Shown: positions 35,964 through 46,844, counted from the first letter of the stretch. The stretch: 64,000 nucleotides of DNA from Candidatus Sphingomonas phytovorans (GCA_029202385.1 CP119314.1:5073001-5137000); one strand, 5' to 3'. The notes: a model not told the origin generated them from the sequence alone. Made by a program: numbers and translations.

Positions 35964-37136
35964 CTACCGTTCCACGCAGAGGGCGATGCCCATGCCACCG
36001 CCGATGCAGAGCGTGGCGAGACCCTTCTTCGCGTCGCGTTTGGCCATCTCGTAGAGCAGGGTGGTCAGCACGCGCGCGCCGCTCGCGCCGATCGGGTGGC
36101 CGATCGCGATCGCGCCGCCATTGACGTTGACCTTGTCGGCATCCCAGCCGAGCTCCTTGCCGACCGACAGCGCCTGCGCCGCGAACGCCTCGTTCGCCTC
36201 GATCAGGTCAAGATCGGCGAGGGTCCAGCCAGCCTTTTCCAGTGCGCGGCGAGTCGCCGGCACCGGGCCGATGCCCATGATCGACGGATCGACGCCGGCC
36301 GAGGCCCAGCTCGCGATCCGCGCCAGGATCGGGCTGCCGCGCTTCTCGGCTTCGTCGCGGCTCATGACCACCAGCGCCGCTGCGCCGTCGTTCAGGCCGG
36401 AGGCGTTGGCAGCGGTGACGGTGCCGTCCTTCTTGAACGCCGGGCGAAGGCCCGACAGGCTCTCCAGGGTCACGCCGGCGCGGATATATTCGTCGTCGGC
36501 CACGATCGTGTCGCCCTTGCGGCCCTTGATCGTGACGGGAACGATCTCGTCCCTGAACCGGCCCGAGGAGCGGGCCGCGTCGGCGAGGTTCTGCGAGCGG
36601 ACCGCGAACACGTCCTGCATCTCGCGCGTCACCTGGTACTGTTCGGCCAGATTCTCGGCCGTGATGCCCATGTGGTAATTGTTGAACGCATCGGTCAGGC
36701 CGTCGCTGATCATCGTGTCGACCAGCGCGAGATTGCCCATCTTCGTCCCGCCGCGCAGGTTCTGCGCATGAGTGGAGAGCGACATGGATTCCTGTCCGCC
36801 CGCGACGACGATCCGCGAATCGCCGGTCTGGATCGCCTGCGCCGCCAGCGCGACCGCGCGCAGGCCCGATCCGCAAACCTGGTTGACGCCCCAGGCCGGG
36901 ATCTCCTTGGGCACGCCCGCCGCCATCGATGCCTGGCGCGCCGGGTTCTGCCCCTGCGCCGCGGTCAGCACCTGGCCAAGGATCACCTCGGACACGTCGC
37001 CCGCCTCGACACCGGCCTGTGCGAGCGCTGCCTCGATCGCGACCCGGCCAAGCTCATGCGCTGGCGTCGACCCGAACGCACCGAGGAAGCTGCCGACCGG
37101 CGTGCGCTTGGCGGCGGTGATGACGATGTCCTGCAT
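35964..37136 (-). CDS. phaA: Acetyl-CoA C-acetyltransferase (beta-ketothiolase)
   Basis: A 390-residue biosynthetic thiolase that joins two acetyl-CoA to acetoacetyl-CoA. Catalytic parts: [20 protein letters not shown] with the acyl-binding Cys, [20 protein letters not shown] with the His, and [20 protein letters not shown] with the second Cys. Length and sequence are typical of PhaA/AtoB. It is 34 bases downstream of the PhaC-like gene on the same strand, so the two probably form an operon in polyhydroxybutyrate synthesis. phaR is divergent next to it. phaB is not in the window. Confidence 0.95.
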   Translation of the reverse strand: MQDIVITAAKRTPVGSFLGAFGSTPAHELGRVAIEAALAQAGVEAGDVSEVILGQVLTAAQGQNPARQASMAAGVPKEIPAWGVNQVCGSGLRAVALAAQAIQTGDSRIVVAGGQESMSLSTHAQNLRGGTKMGNLALVDTMISDGLTDAFNNYHMGITAENLAEQYQVTREMQDVFAVRSQNLADAARSSGRFRDEIVPVTIKGRKGDTIVADDEYIRAGVTLESLSGLRPAFKKDGTVTAANASGLNDGAAALVVMSRDEAEKRGSPILARIASWASAGVDPSIMGIGPVPATRRALEKAGWTLADLDLIEANEAFAAQALSVGKELGWDADKVNVNGGAIAIGHPIGASGARVLTTLLYEMAKRDAKKGLATLCIGGGMGIALCVER

Positions 37137-37170
37137 GACGTAGACGCTCCTCTGGGGAATGGTTTGGGCG

Positions 37171-38250
37171 CTATCTAGTGCCGGGAATCGCGCTTAGCCA
37201 GTCCGCCAGCGGCTCCCATAATTGAGTCCGCCCGCCGCGCCCGACGATCATGCCGACATGGCCCGCGCCCAGGTCGCGCCGGTCTGGCAGGTCGGCCGCG
37301 CTCCGGGCCGGGACGATGCGGTCGGTCATCGAGACGAAGTCGACCGCCGGGCAGGCGAGGCTCGCCGGATCGACGATGCCGCCCGCGACTGACCAGCGAC
37401 CGGTTCCGGGCAGGTCGGCGTCGATGAAGTCGTCGAACATCTGCCGTCCTGCGGCATAGGGCAGGGGCGCGCCGGCATTTGCCCAGTCCTCCATCGCGAC
37501 GAAGGATCGCGCGGCGGCGCTGCCCGGCTCCATCGCGGCGAATGCCTCATACTTGGCGATCGTGCGCGCCGGGTCGAGCCGCCAGAATCCGGCCTGCAGC
37601 ACCTCCATCGGCACCAGCCCCATCGCCTCGCAGGCCGGTTGTGCGGCGCGCCACAGGTCGGCGATATCGCCGCGTGCTGCAGCGCCGAAGCCGGAGAAGC
37701 GCCACGGGGCGGCGATCATCGCCAGCCCGCCGACGGGCACCGTGCAGGCGGCCGCCATCGCGATCGTCCCGCCCAGGCAATAGCCGGCAAGCACCGGCGG
37801 CTGCTCGAACCTGGCGATCAGCGGGAGAAGCAGCCGCTCGACATGGGCGGTCACGTCCATGCTCCGCTCCGCCGGCCCGGGGCTGCCCCAGTCGAGCAGG
37901 AACGGCCTGAATCCCTGGATCGCGAGCCATCGCATCAGCGATATCTCTGGCATCAGGTCGAGGATGAAGGGCGGATTGATCAGCGACGGGATGACGATCA
38001 CCGCCCGCTCGGTGCTTCCCTTCGCGCCGTAATCGCGCAGGCGCACGCGCCCCTTGCGGAAGCGCACCCGCGCCAGCCGCCGCGTCCGGCCGCGCGGCGC
38101 CTGCTGATAGGCGCGCAGCCCGGCCAGCGCCGTCGCGCGCCGTTCGGGCGATGCTGCGGTCTCGTTGCGCAGCATGTCGAGGAACAGCGGCAGGGGTCGC
38201 GGACCGTGTTGCGGTGCGGTATGAAAGGGTGATACAGAAGGGTCAAACAC
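37171..38250 (-). CDS. PhaC-like polyhydroxyalkanoate synthase / alpha-beta hydrolase
   Basis: A 359-residue alpha/beta-hydrolase-fold protein with Cys nucleophile GYCLGGT in place of the lipase Ser, an Asp in [13 protein letters not shown] and a His in [12 protein letters not shown]. This Cys-Asp-His set is the signature of PHA synthase. The length, about 360, fits class III PhaC (class I is about 590) and the usual N-terminal extension is missing. No PhaE is seen nearby, so the subunit it would need, or its exact role, is open. The GTG start at 38250 lies only 20 bases from the phaR start on the opposite strand, so the promoters of the two genes must overlap or lie inside each other. Confidence 0.75.
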   Translation of the reverse strand: MFDPSVSPFHTAPQHGPRPLPLFLDMLRNETAASPERRATALAGLRAYQQAPRGRTRRLARVRFRKGRVRLRDYGAKGSTERAVIVIPSLINPPFILDLMPEISLMRWLAIQGFRPFLLDWGSPGPAERSMDVTAHVERLLLPLIARFEQPPVLAGYCLGGTIAMAAACTVPVGGLAMIAAPWRFSGFGAAARGDIADLWRAAQPACEAMGLVPMEVLQAGFWRLDPARTIAKYEAFAAMEPGSAAARSFVAMEDWANAGAPLPYAAGRQMFDDFIDADLPGTGRWSVAGGIVDPASLACPAVDFVSMTDRIVPARSAADLPDRRDLGAGHVGMIVGRGGRTQLWEPLADWLSAIPGTR

Positions 38251-38270
38251 AGGGGTCGGGAGCCTTCTTC

Positions 38271-38828
38271 ATGAAGAAGCAGAATGTGGGCGACGGCCCG
38301 GTGATCATCAAGAAATACGCTAACCGGCGTCTCTATAACACCGAGACCTCGTCCTACATCACGCTTGAGCACCTTGCCGCGATGACTCGCGAAGGCCGCG
38401 ATTTCAAGGTCGTCGACGCCAAGAGCGAAGAGGACATCACGCACAATATCCTCACCCAGATCATCATGGAGGAGGAATCGCGCGGGCAGACCATGCTCCC
38501 GGTGAACTTCCTGCGCCAGCTCATCGCCATGTACGGCGATTCGATGCAGCAGATGGTGCCCGGCTATCTGGAGGCGTCGATGGACAGCTTCCGCCGCAAC
38601 CAGGAACAGTTCAAGTCGGCGGTCGAGGGCGCCTTCGCCAACTCGCCCTTCGCTGATCTCGCCAAGCGCAACATGGCGATGTTCGAGGCGGCGACCCAGG
38701 CATTCAAGCCCGCCGCGACGAAAGCCGGCGAGGCTTCAGCCCCGGCCGCGACGAAGGACGAGGAGATCGCCGCGCTCAAGGCTGAGCTCAGCCGCCTTCA
38801 CGAAAAGATCGAGAAGCTCGGCGACTGA
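38271..38828 (+). CDS. phaR: Polyhydroxyalkanoate synthesis repressor PhaR
   Basis: A 185-residue regulator. VIIKKYANRRLYNTETSSYI then TLEHLAAM and REGRDFKVVDAKSEEDITHN then ILTQIIMEEE are the PhaR DNA- and PHB-binding N-domain. The C-terminal part (SMQQMVPGYLEASMDSFRRN onward) is helical with a charged Ala/Lys tail. PhaR represses phasin and PHA genes until it binds nascent polymer. Being divergent from phaC-like/phaA, it probably controls them and itself. Confidence 0.95.
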   Translation: MKKQNVGDGPVIIKKYANRRLYNTETSSYITLEHLAAMTREGRDFKVVDAKSEEDITHNILTQIIMEEESRGQTMLPVNFLRQLIAMYGDSMQQMVPGYLEASMDSFRRNQEQFKSAVEGAFANSPFADLAKRNMAMFEAATQAFKPAATKAGEASAPAATKDEEIAALKAELSRLHEKIEKLGD

Positions 38829-38837
38829 TCCTTCGCG

Positions 38838-39023
38838 ATGGCGACGGGGTTCTGGATCGGCGCGGGCGGAACGCTCGCCCTGGCGATTGCCGCCGGCCTT
38901 GGCGACCGGCGGCGCAAGCGGCGCATCGATCTCGATTCGATCGGCGTCGTCGACTGGCCGACCGTCCAGGTGCTCGCGCTGATCGCCACCGCGATCCTGG
39001 TCAGCGTCGCCGTCAATATCTGA
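38838..39023 (+). CDS. Small two-helix membrane protein
   Basis: A 61-residue protein. Residues 5-21 (FWIGAGGTLALAIAAGL) and 43-60 (TVQVLALIATAILVSVAV) form two transmembrane helices, with a basic loop DRRRKRRIDLDSIGVVDWP between them. It begins nine bases after the phaR stop, so it is probably cotranscribed. No family is recognised, but it looks like a genuine sphingomonad protein because of the clear topology. Confidence 0.6.
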   Translation: MATGFWIGAGGTLALAIAAGLGDRRRKRRIDLDSIGVVDWPTVQVLALIATAILVSVAVNI

Positions 39024-39027
39024 GCTT

Positions 39028-40188
39028 TCAATAGAAGGCCGCCAGCGTCAGCCGCCGCATGCCGCCGCCGCACAGTCCAAGCGTCACCGTCCGTCCCGGC
39101 TCTCCCGCCAGCCAGTCGCCCGTCGGCGGGGATTCGCCGTCGACCGAGCAGATCCGCTCCCCCGCGCGCCACCCGGCTGATTCGCCCGGCCCGCCCTTCA
39201 TGACATGCAGCACGACCAGCACCCCGTCGCGCGCCTCGACCAGCAGGCCGCTGGTCGATCGCGGGGGCACCATCGCCGCCTCCGGGCCGGGGGCGAGGAT
39301 CATGTGCCCCGCTTTGGGGTCGAGCAGTATATGATACCGTTTGAGCAGGCCCGACCCGATCCGTCCCGCCACGCCGATCCTGCTCGAATAGCCATCCGCC
39401 CGCTCGATGTTCAGCGGGACGTCCCGCGCGGCGAGCGTGCCCAGCCGGAGTTCGGGCAGAATCGTCAGGTCGGTGACGACGGGGCCGGCCAGGCCATGGC
39501 TCATCGTCGAGGTCATCCGCGTCCCGGCCCGGCCTCGCGTCCTCCAGGCTTCGCTCGAAAGGGTGACCGTGCCGCCGTCGCCGGTGTCGATCACCATGGG
39601 GCGAAGGCGAAGCCCGTCCAGCCACATCTCCGTCAGGTAGAAGCTGAGGTCGGTCCCGACGCGCAGCGGAGCGCTGGCGCCCTGGAAGGGCTGGCGCCCG
39701 GATTGCAGCAGGCGGAACCGCCGCGCGGGATAGTCGATATCGAGCGCATAGCCGCCGACCATGTCGATGCCGACCAGCATCTCGACACCGGCATCGCCGC
39801 CGATCGCCGCCTGCGCCAGATCGAGCACCGCCACGCTGCCGCCGGTGCGGCGCAGACCGCCAAGCGCGATGGAACCGATGTCGGCCCATTCGATCCCGAC
39901 GCTGCCGCCGATCGCCGCGGCGCTGCCGTCGCCGCGAGTCCTGAGTTTCGTCCGGCCGGCATAGGCGCGCGAAACCGCGGTGACGCTGACCGCCGTGTCG
40001 AGGATCGCCGTCACTGGCCTGCCGTCGAGGTTCAGCGTGAAGCGGATCTGGTCCTGTGGCGTCAGCTCGAACGGCACCCACCGGGCCTCGGTGTCGACGG
40101 CGAGAGTGAGGATCGGCTGGGGCGCAGCCTTCTGCGCGGCCGCCGGCACGGCCAGGAGCGACAGGAGGAGACCGGCCAGACAGCGCAT
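39028..40188 (-). CDS. Exported aspartyl-protease-like protein with PDZ-like C-terminus
   Basis: A 386-residue protein. The start at 40188 gives a clean signal peptide (MRCLAGLLLSLLAVPAAAQ); the longer reading runs through low-complexity sequence. Two clan AA lobes are visible. The first catalytic motif is VTAILDTAVSVTAVSR, with DTA replacing DTG; the second is PMVIDTGDGGTVTLS. So one lobe looks catalytically degenerate. The last 70 residues (GVLVVLHVMKGGPGESAGWR then AGERICSVDGESP) are a PDZ-like peptide-binding fold. It may be a periplasmic protease or binding protein related to the retropepsin-like protein at 34-35 kb. Confidence 0.75.
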   Translation of the reverse strand: MRCLAGLLLSLLAVPAAAQKAAPQPILTLAVDTEARWVPFELTPQDQIRFTLNLDGRPVTAILDTAVSVTAVSRAYAGRTKLRTRGDGSAAAIGGSVGIEWADIGSIALGGLRRTGGSVAVLDLAQAAIGGDAGVEMLVGIDMVGGYALDIDYPARRFRLLQSGRQPFQGASAPLRVGTDLSFYLTEMWLDGLRLRPMVIDTGDGGTVTLSSEAWRTRGRAGTRMTSTMSHGLAGPVVTDLTILPELRLGTLAARDVPLNIERADGYSSRIGVAGRIGSGLLKRYHILLDPKAGHMILAPGPEAAMVPPRSTSGLLVEARDGVLVVLHVMKGGPGESAGWRAGERICSVDGESPPTGDWLAGEPGRTVTLGLCGGGMRRLTLAAFY

Positions 40189-40230
40189 CGGCTCAGCGAT
40201 ACCAAAACCCCGCTCCCGGCGGGAGAGGAG

Positions 40231-40265
40231 CATTGAGTGAACGGCGCCCCGCTATTCACTCAATG
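40231..40265. repeat. 10-bp inverted repeat at the 3' end of the cysteine-cluster gene
   Basis: CATTGAGTGA (40231-40240) and TCACTCAATG (40256-40265) are perfect reverse complements around a 15-base loop. The right arm includes the stop codon of the minus-strand gene. A weak terminator or 3'-end structure is likely. Confidence 0.5.
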
Positions 40266-40775
40266 CGGAAGGCACGCCGTTCCTTCGCTGACATAGCCGT
40301 TGAGGCTCTTCAGGAACGTGTCGATCCGCGACTGGACGGCAGCAATTTCGCGGCCGTTGATCCCTGCATCTTCGAGAGCCGCGCGCAGCTCCGCCAGAAC
40401 ATCTCGCTCAGCCGCGGAAATATCGAGCGCCTCCGCCAGATCGAGGAGGGAGAGAGATTCGTGCGCGCGTAGCAACTGGCCGAACGCCCGGGACACGGGC
40501 TCGACAAGCGACGGATCCTTCCGCCAGTTGCTGCCCCCGGAGAAAAACTGTGTCGCCCGCTGCCCTGCGCCCAGGCAGTCAAAGGTGATGCAACCGGCAA
40601 ACCCGCGCTCGGCGCGCTCGCGGTGGATAAGGCATGCTCCACATTCGTCGAGATGAGGACATGCCTCGCCGGCGGCCTTGTCGATGGCGAACAGGCTTGA
40701 TCGGTCGAAGGCGAGAGCCATGCAGCATAGCGCAGAGCAGCTTGCGCAATCTGCGCGAAGGTTGATCTTCTTCAT
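40260..40775 (-). CDS. Cysteine-cluster protein, hypothetical
   Basis: A 171-residue protein starting at 40775 (MKKINLRADCASCSALCCMA onward). Residues 10-18 hold C-x2-C-x3-CC, followed by GEACPHLDECGACLIHRERA and GCITFDCLGAGQRA, ten cysteines in the first 80 residues. That arrangement suggests an iron-sulfur or zinc cluster. I recall it as the N-terminal domain of some pentapeptide-repeat proteins, but no such repeats follow here. The C-terminal half is helical (LSLLDLAEALDISAAERDVL). The role is unknown. Confidence 0.65.
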   Translation of the reverse strand: MKKINLRADCASCSALCCMALAFDRSSLFAIDKAAGEACPHLDECGACLIHRERAERGFAGCITFDCLGAGQRATQFFSGGSNWRKDPSLVEPVSRAFGQLLRAHESLSLLDLAEALDISAAERDVLAELRAALEDAGINGREIAAVQSRIDTFLKSLNGYVSEGTACLPH

Positions 40776-41097
40776 GTCGGATTCCCACGCCACAGGCTCG
40801 GATTGCGCATGTCACGACGACTGCGCTCATTGATCTGCGGTAGGGAAATTGTCCGGCCGCGCCCGGGCGCGGCGAAGTGAGTGCCCGATATCCAAGCAGG
40901 TGAGGAATGTCCATACGCTTCCGGAAGATCGGTTCGGTCCATGGGGACATGGGTCTCCGGGCAGCATCCGGTTTCGCGGCCGTTGGTGTCCATGCTCGAT
41001 TAGCAGAGGCCGACAGTCGACATCAAAATGGAATGCCGCTTTCAGCTATCGCGATCGACGCATTGAGTGGCCTGCTCCGGGCGGGAGAAGGGGCAGG
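40776..41097. other. Gene-free stretch upstream of the cysteine-cluster gene
   Basis: These 322 bases between cpaF and the cysteine-cluster gene hold no convincing gene. A perfect 18-bp GC palindrome (GCCGCGCCCGGGCGCGGC, 40856-40873) is visible. It could form a hairpin after a divergent transcript or simply reflect GC richness. Confidence 0.4.
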
Positions 41098-42627
41098 TCA
41101 GAGGCACGCCTCGAGATAGGCCTGGTCGAATCCGAACTGCCGGGCCTTTTCCAGCGTGTACGGCCGCAGGCCCATCGAGCGATACTCGCCGATGATCTTC
41201 CCGTCGGCGCTCTCGTCGAGATATTCGAACTTGAACAGCTCCTGGGTGACGATCACCGGGCCTTCCATGCCGATCACCTCGGTCACGTTGGTCACGCGGC
41301 GCGAACCGTCGCGCAGGCGCTTCACCTGGATGATCATCTCGACCGAATCGGCGATCTGGCGGCTGATCGCCTCCTTCGGCACCTTGATGTCGGACATCAT
41401 CACCATGTTCTCCATACGGGCGAGTGCCTCGCGCGGGGAGTTGGCGTGGAGCGTACACATCGAGCCGTCGTGACCCGTGTTCATGGCGGCGAGCATGTCG
41501 AAACACTCGCTGCCGCGGATTTCGCCGAGGATGATTCGATCCGGGCGCATACGCAGCGCGTTCTTCACGAGATCGCGGATGCTGATCTCGCCCTGGCCCT
41601 CCAGATTGGCCGGCCGGGTTTCGAGCGGCAGCCAGTGCGGCTGCTGCAGGCGGAGCTCGGCCGCGTCCTCGATCGTCAGCACGCGCTCGCCCGGGTCGAT
41701 CATCTTCGACAGGGCGTTGAGCATCGTCGTCTTGCCCGAACCGGTACCGCCGGAGATCACGACGTTGAAGCGGCAGGCGCCCGCAATCTTCAGCGCGGTC
41801 GCCATTTTCGGGCTCATCGATCCGAAACCGGCCATCATGTCGAGCGTGATCGGCTTGGCGGAGAATTTACGAATCGAGATCGCGGTGCCGCGCAGGGACA
41901 GCGGCGGCACGATCACGTTGACGCGGGACCCGTCCTTGAGGCGCGCGTCGGCCAATGGCGTGGTCTGGTCGACCCGGCGGCCGACCGAGTTGCAGATTCG
42001 CTGCGCGATCTGGAACAGATGCTCCTCGTCGCGGAACTGGATATGCGCCAGTTCCAGCCGGCCCTTGCGCTCGACGAAGGTCTGTTCGGGGCCGTTGACC
42101 ATGATGTCCGAGATGTTCGGATCGGCCAGCAGCTCCTCGAGCGGCCCGAGACCGAGCAATTCGTCGACCAGCACCTTTTCCAGCGCGAACTGTTCGCGGC
42201 GGTTGAGCGTCAGCTTCAGCTCGGCGAGAACCTCGCCGATGATCGGGCGGAATTCCTCGGCCAGCTCGTCCTTGTTGAGCGTCGCGGCCGCTTCGGGATC
42301 GACTCGTTCGAGCAGGCGCGGCAGCACCTGTTCCTTGATCTTGTGGATCGATGCCTCGAAACCCTCGACCTTGCTGCTGCCGGCCTCGCCCGAGGCGTTC
42401 TGCCGGTCGGCGAGCCGCGCGAGCGCTTCCGCATTGTTCGGGTTGCCCGCCGGAGGCGATTCGGGTTCGCCGGGGATCGGGAAGTTGGTCAGGGGCGGAA
42501 ACTGCTCGCCGCCGGTTTCGATCTCGCGCGGTGCCGCGCCGCCACCCTGCATCGGGCGGGCAACGCCGAACGCGGGACGGGCCCCGGGCCCGTTGGCCAC
42601 TCCCGGACGACGCCCAAATGCACTCAT
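41098..42627 (-). CDS. CpaF-type ATPase (type II/IV secretion, TadA family)
   Basis: A 509-residue secretion ATPase. MSAFGRRPGVANGPGARPA is a disordered start, then the helical N-domain, then the ATPase: VVISGGTGSGKTTMLNALSK (Walker A), LTIEDAAELRLQQPHW (Asp box), PDRIILGEIRGSECFDMLAA (Walker B) and GHDGSMCTLHANSPREALAR (His box). These fit CpaF, which powers tad/Flp pilus assembly in Caulobacter. The rest of a cpa/tad operon is not in this window, so cpaF may be detached or used by another secretion system. Start 42627 is chosen as the first with the family N-terminus. Confidence 0.9.
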   Translation of the reverse strand: MSAFGRRPGVANGPGARPAFGVARPMQGGGAAPREIETGGEQFPPLTNFPIPGEPESPPAGNPNNAEALARLADRQNASGEAGSSKVEGFEASIHKIKEQVLPRLLERVDPEAAATLNKDELAEEFRPIIGEVLAELKLTLNRREQFALEKVLVDELLGLGPLEELLADPNISDIMVNGPEQTFVERKGRLELAHIQFRDEEHLFQIAQRICNSVGRRVDQTTPLADARLKDGSRVNVIVPPLSLRGTAISIRKFSAKPITLDMMAGFGSMSPKMATALKIAGACRFNVVISGGTGSGKTTMLNALSKMIDPGERVLTIEDAAELRLQQPHWLPLETRPANLEGQGEISIRDLVKNALRMRPDRIILGEIRGSECFDMLAAMNTGHDGSMCTLHANSPREALARMENMVMMSDIKVPKEAISRQIADSVEMIIQVKRLRDGSRRVTNVTEVIGMEGPVIVTQELFKFEYLDESADGKIIGEYRSMGLRPYTLEKARQFGFDQAYLEACL

Positions 42628-42720
42628 GCCGATAGATCCCTCATGCTCGGGGACAGGCGTACCGCCCAAGGCTTGATAATTGACTAACCAAAGGATGCCC
42701 GGGCCGGATCGCTCCCGGCG

Positions 42721-43452
42721 TCAGTCCTTGCCGTCGAGGAAAGGGCCCTTCGCCGTCATGCGCGCGGTACGCGGCGCCGTCCGCGCGAGCAGGCGGAAGT
42801 CGCGCGCCATATGCGACTGGTCGGCAAAGCCGTGCCGCGCCGCCTGGTCCGCCAAGCTGTCCGTCGGCCCGGCGAGATCGGCCATCGTTCGGCGGAAACG
42901 GATCAGCCGGAGATAGCTGCGCGGCGGCAGGCCGACCTCGCGCTCGAACCAGCGCTGCACGGTGCGATGCGTGCGGCCGCTGGCCCAGGCGATATCCGCG
43001 ACGCTGGTCGCCGGGAGTGTGTGCGCCGCGATCGGGTGCGGTGCCGTCCCGGCAAAAGCCTGGATCAGCCGGGAGACGACCTTGTCGGGGTCGGCGAGCA
43101 GCGATGCAGCCACAGTGTCGTGGTCGATGGCGATCCATCTCCCGGCAAAATCGGGGCAGGGCATGTCGCTCAGCATCGCCCATGCCCAGGGCCAGAGCCT
43201 GATCCCGATGAATCGGGCGTCGCCGCTCATGCGGAACCGTACCGGCACCAGGTTCAATCCGGTCGCGAACAGTGGTGGCTGTTCCTCGCCCCAGACCGAT
43301 CGGCCTTCGGTCCGCCGGATGAGCTCGATGCAGCCATCGGGCGTGGCGTTCTGCTCGATCCAGTCGTCGCGATGGCCGTTTGCTGCGATCGTCCAGATCG
43401 CGGCGACAAGCCCGTCAAGCTCCGGCGGCAAGGGCTGCTCGGCATAGTCCAC
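42721..43452 (-). CDS. AraC family transcriptional regulator
   Basis: A 243-residue regulator starting at GTG. The N-domain (LPPELDGLVAAIWTIAANGH, ATPDGCIELIRR) resembles the cupin-like DUF6597 sensor. The C-domain carries the AraC DNA-binding pair: SVADIAWASGRTHRTVQRWF, then GLPPRSYLRLIRFRRTMADL and LADQAARHGFADQSHMARDF. The final helix is standard. It likely controls a neighbour or distant metabolic gene; the DUF6265 gene 87 bases away is divergently transcribed and a possible target. Confidence 0.88.
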   Translation of the reverse strand: MDYAEQPLPPELDGLVAAIWTIAANGHRDDWIEQNATPDGCIELIRRTEGRSVWGEEQPPLFATGLNLVPVRFRMSGDARFIGIRLWPWAWAMLSDMPCPDFAGRWIAIDHDTVAASLLADPDKVVSRLIQAFAGTAPHPIAAHTLPATSVADIAWASGRTHRTVQRWFEREVGLPPRSYLRLIRFRRTMADLAGPTDSLADQAARHGFADQSHMARDFRLLARTAPRTARMTAKGPFLDGKD

Positions 43453-43539
43453 GACCCTGTTATTCCATGTCGCGTTGGTTCAAGCCAGCACCCGGCTTCC
43501 CGGATATCGTCAGCCATCGAGTGAATGAGGGAGGAAGAG

Positions 43540-44025
43540 ATGCGCCGCATGATGATGCTGATGACGGCGGTTGCCCTGTGCGGAGGCACCGCGATTGCCC
43601 TCTGCGGAGGCGTTGCGGTCGCGCAGCAATCCGCGCTGGCGGAAGGGCCTCCCGAATGGATGGCGGGTTGCTGGATCCAGCAGGATGGGCCGAAATGGAC
43701 CGAGGAATGCTGGACGGCGCCGCGTGCCGGCACGATGCTTGGTTCCGGCCGCAGCGGCGGCGGGGCGACCATCACATCCTGGGAAGCCAATCAGATGCTG
43801 CCGGATTCGTCGGGCAAGCTGGTCTATTGGGCATCACCGCATGGAGGGGTGCGTGTCGCCTTCCCGATGGCATCGCGCGGCGCGACGGAGATCGTGTTCG
43901 CCAACCCGGCGCATGATTATCCGCAGCGCATCCGATACTGGCGCGACGGCGCTGCGCTTAACGCGGAAATTTCACTGTTGGACGGCAGCAGGGCGGTGCG
44001 CTGGCATTACAGCGCGATGCGATGA
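43540..44025 (+). CDS. DUF6265 family exported protein
   Basis: A 161-residue protein starting at 43540 (GAGGAAG upstream; an in-frame ATG at 43525 is also possible). The N-terminal signal (MRRMMMLMTAVALCGGTAIA LCGGVAVAQ) contains an internal duplication. The mature part matches DUF6265: WMAGCWIQQDGPKWTEECWT, GSGRSGGGATITSWEANQ, and AHDYPQRIRYWRDGAALNAE. The family is exported and binds an unknown ligand in a lipocalin-like fold. Confidence 0.82.
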   Translation: MRRMMMLMTAVALCGGTAIALCGGVAVAQQSALAEGPPEWMAGCWIQQDGPKWTEECWTAPRAGTMLGSGRSGGGATITSWEANQMLPDSSGKLVYWASPHGGVRVAFPMASRGATEIVFANPAHDYPQRIRYWRDGAALNAEISLLDGSRAVRWHYSAMR

Positions 44026-44040
44026 GCCGGGGCGGCAGAG

Positions 44041-44292
44041 TCAGGCAGCGCGCTCGGCGAGAACGGTCAGGCCGGCGGCGCTGACCTCGGCGAAGCCGCC
44101 CTCGATGGCGATCGTCTCGGGCTCGCCCTTTTCGGTACGATAGATCGACAGCGCGCCGTCGCGGATCGTCGACATGATCGGCGCATGTCCTTCGAGCACG
44201 CCGAAATCGCCCTCGGAGCCGGGGACGACGACCATGTACACGTCCTCGGAACGGACGAGCTTTTCGGGAGTGACGAGTTCGAAGTGCAGCAT
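44041..44292 (-). CDS. atpC: ATP synthase F1 epsilon subunit
   Basis: An 83-residue protein consisting of the beta-sandwich domain of epsilon ([20 protein letters not shown], then [20 protein letters not shown] and [20 protein letters not shown]). The C-terminal two-helix inhibitory domain of longer epsilon subunits is missing, as in many Alphaproteobacteria. It closes the F1 operon after a 116-base repeat-bearing gap from atpD. It couples the c-ring to the catalytic head. Confidence 0.95.
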   Translation of the reverse strand: MLHFELVTPEKLVRSEDVYMVVVPGSEGDFGVLEGHAPIMSTIRDGALSIYRTEKGEPETIAIEGGFAEVSAAGLTVLAERAA

Positions 44293-44303
44293 TCTATCTC
44301 TCC

Positions 44304-44401
44304 CCCCTCCCCTTCAGGGGAGGGGCAGGGGGTGGGGGAGTGGTAGCGACCCTGTGCGGGTCAGGCCCCACCCCAACCCCTCCCCTGAAGGGGAGGGGCT
44401 T
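44304..44401. repeat. C/G-rich inverted repeat pair (CCCCTCCCCTTCAGGGGAGG family)
   Basis: Left half 44304-44339 contains CCCCTCCCCTTCAGGGGAGG followed by a G-rich tail; right half about 44366-44400 contains CCCCAACCCCTCCCCTGAAG and its G-rich part, the reverse complement of the left. The two are separated by about 26 bases. A related pair is at 63250-63391. It lies between atpD and atpC. Confidence 0.8.
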
Positions 44402-44408
44402 TTGGTCC

Positions 44409-45965
<1,557 letters not shown>

Positions 45966-46844
45966 TTAGAGCGCTTCGGCGCCAGAGATGATTTCGACCA
46001 GTTCCGTGGTGATCGCGGCCTGGCGGGTGCGGTTGTACTGGATCGTCAGCTTGTTGATCATGTCGCCCGCATTGCGCGTGGCGTTGTCCATCGCGGTCAT
46101 GCGGCTGCCCTGTTCCGATGCTGCGTTTTCGAGCAGCGCACGGAATATCTGGATCGCCACGTTGCGCGGCAGCAGGTCGGCCAGGATCGATTCCTCGTCC
46201 GGCTCATACTCGACGGCGGCACCGCCATCGGCCACCGGGGCGGCATTGACGTCAATCGCGACCGGAATGATCTGGCGGCCAACCGGTTCCTGGACCAGCG
46301 CCGACTGGAAGCGGGCGTAGAACAGATGGGCGATGTCGAACTCGCCGGCCTCGAAGCGGGCGATCACGTCATCGGCGATCTCGCGCGCATCGGTGAAGGC
46401 GACCTTCTTGATATGGCCCATCTCATGGTCGGCGACGATCAGCTTCGGATAGAAGCGGCGCAGCACGCGGCCCTTCTTGCCGGCGATGTAGATCTTCACC
46501 GTCTTGCCGGCGGTGATCAGCTCCTCGGCCTTGCGGCGAGCCGCACGGACGATGTTGGAGTTGAACGCACCCGCGAGGCCGCGCTCGGAAGTCGCGACGA
46601 TCAGCAGGTGGACCTGGTCCTTGCCCGTGCCGGCGAGCAGCTTCGGCGATGATTCGCTGAGGCTCACCTTGGCGGCGAGGCTCGCCATCACCTTTTCCAG
46701 CCGCTCGGCATAGGGGCGGCCGGCGACGGCCGCTTCCTGCGCACGGCGCAGCTTCGCGGCGGCGACCATCTTCATCGCCTTGGTGATCTTCTGCGTCGAC
46801 TTCACCGAGCCGATGCGGATCTTGAGGGCCTTCAGAGATGCCAT
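45966..46844 (-). CDS. atpG: ATP synthase F1 gamma subunit
   Basis: A 292-residue central-stalk subunit. The N-terminal helix [35 protein letters not shown] strand region and the C-terminal helix [20 protein letters not shown] then [20 protein letters not shown] are all standard. It turns inside the alpha3-beta3 ring during rotation. It lies between atpA and atpD, 24 bases before atpD. Confidence 0.98.
   Translation of the reverse strand: MASLKALKIRIGSVKSTQKITKAMKMVAAAKLRRAQEAAVAGRPYAERLEKVMASLAAKVSLSESSPKLLAGTGKDQVHLLIVATSERGLAGAFNSNIVRAARRKAEELITAGKTVKIYIAGKKGRVLRRFYPKLIVADHEMGHIKKVAFTDAREIADDVIARFEAGEFDIAHLFYARFQSALVQEPVGRQIIPVAIDVNAAPVADGGAAVEYEPDEESILADLLPRNVAIQIFRALLENAASEQGSRMTAMDNATRNAGDMINKLTIQYNRTRQAAITTELVEIISGAEAL

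Noticed and set aside
40849..42687. A 612-codon plus-strand frame across cpaF
   Set aside because: Antisense to cpaF with Arg/Glu/His-rich translation.
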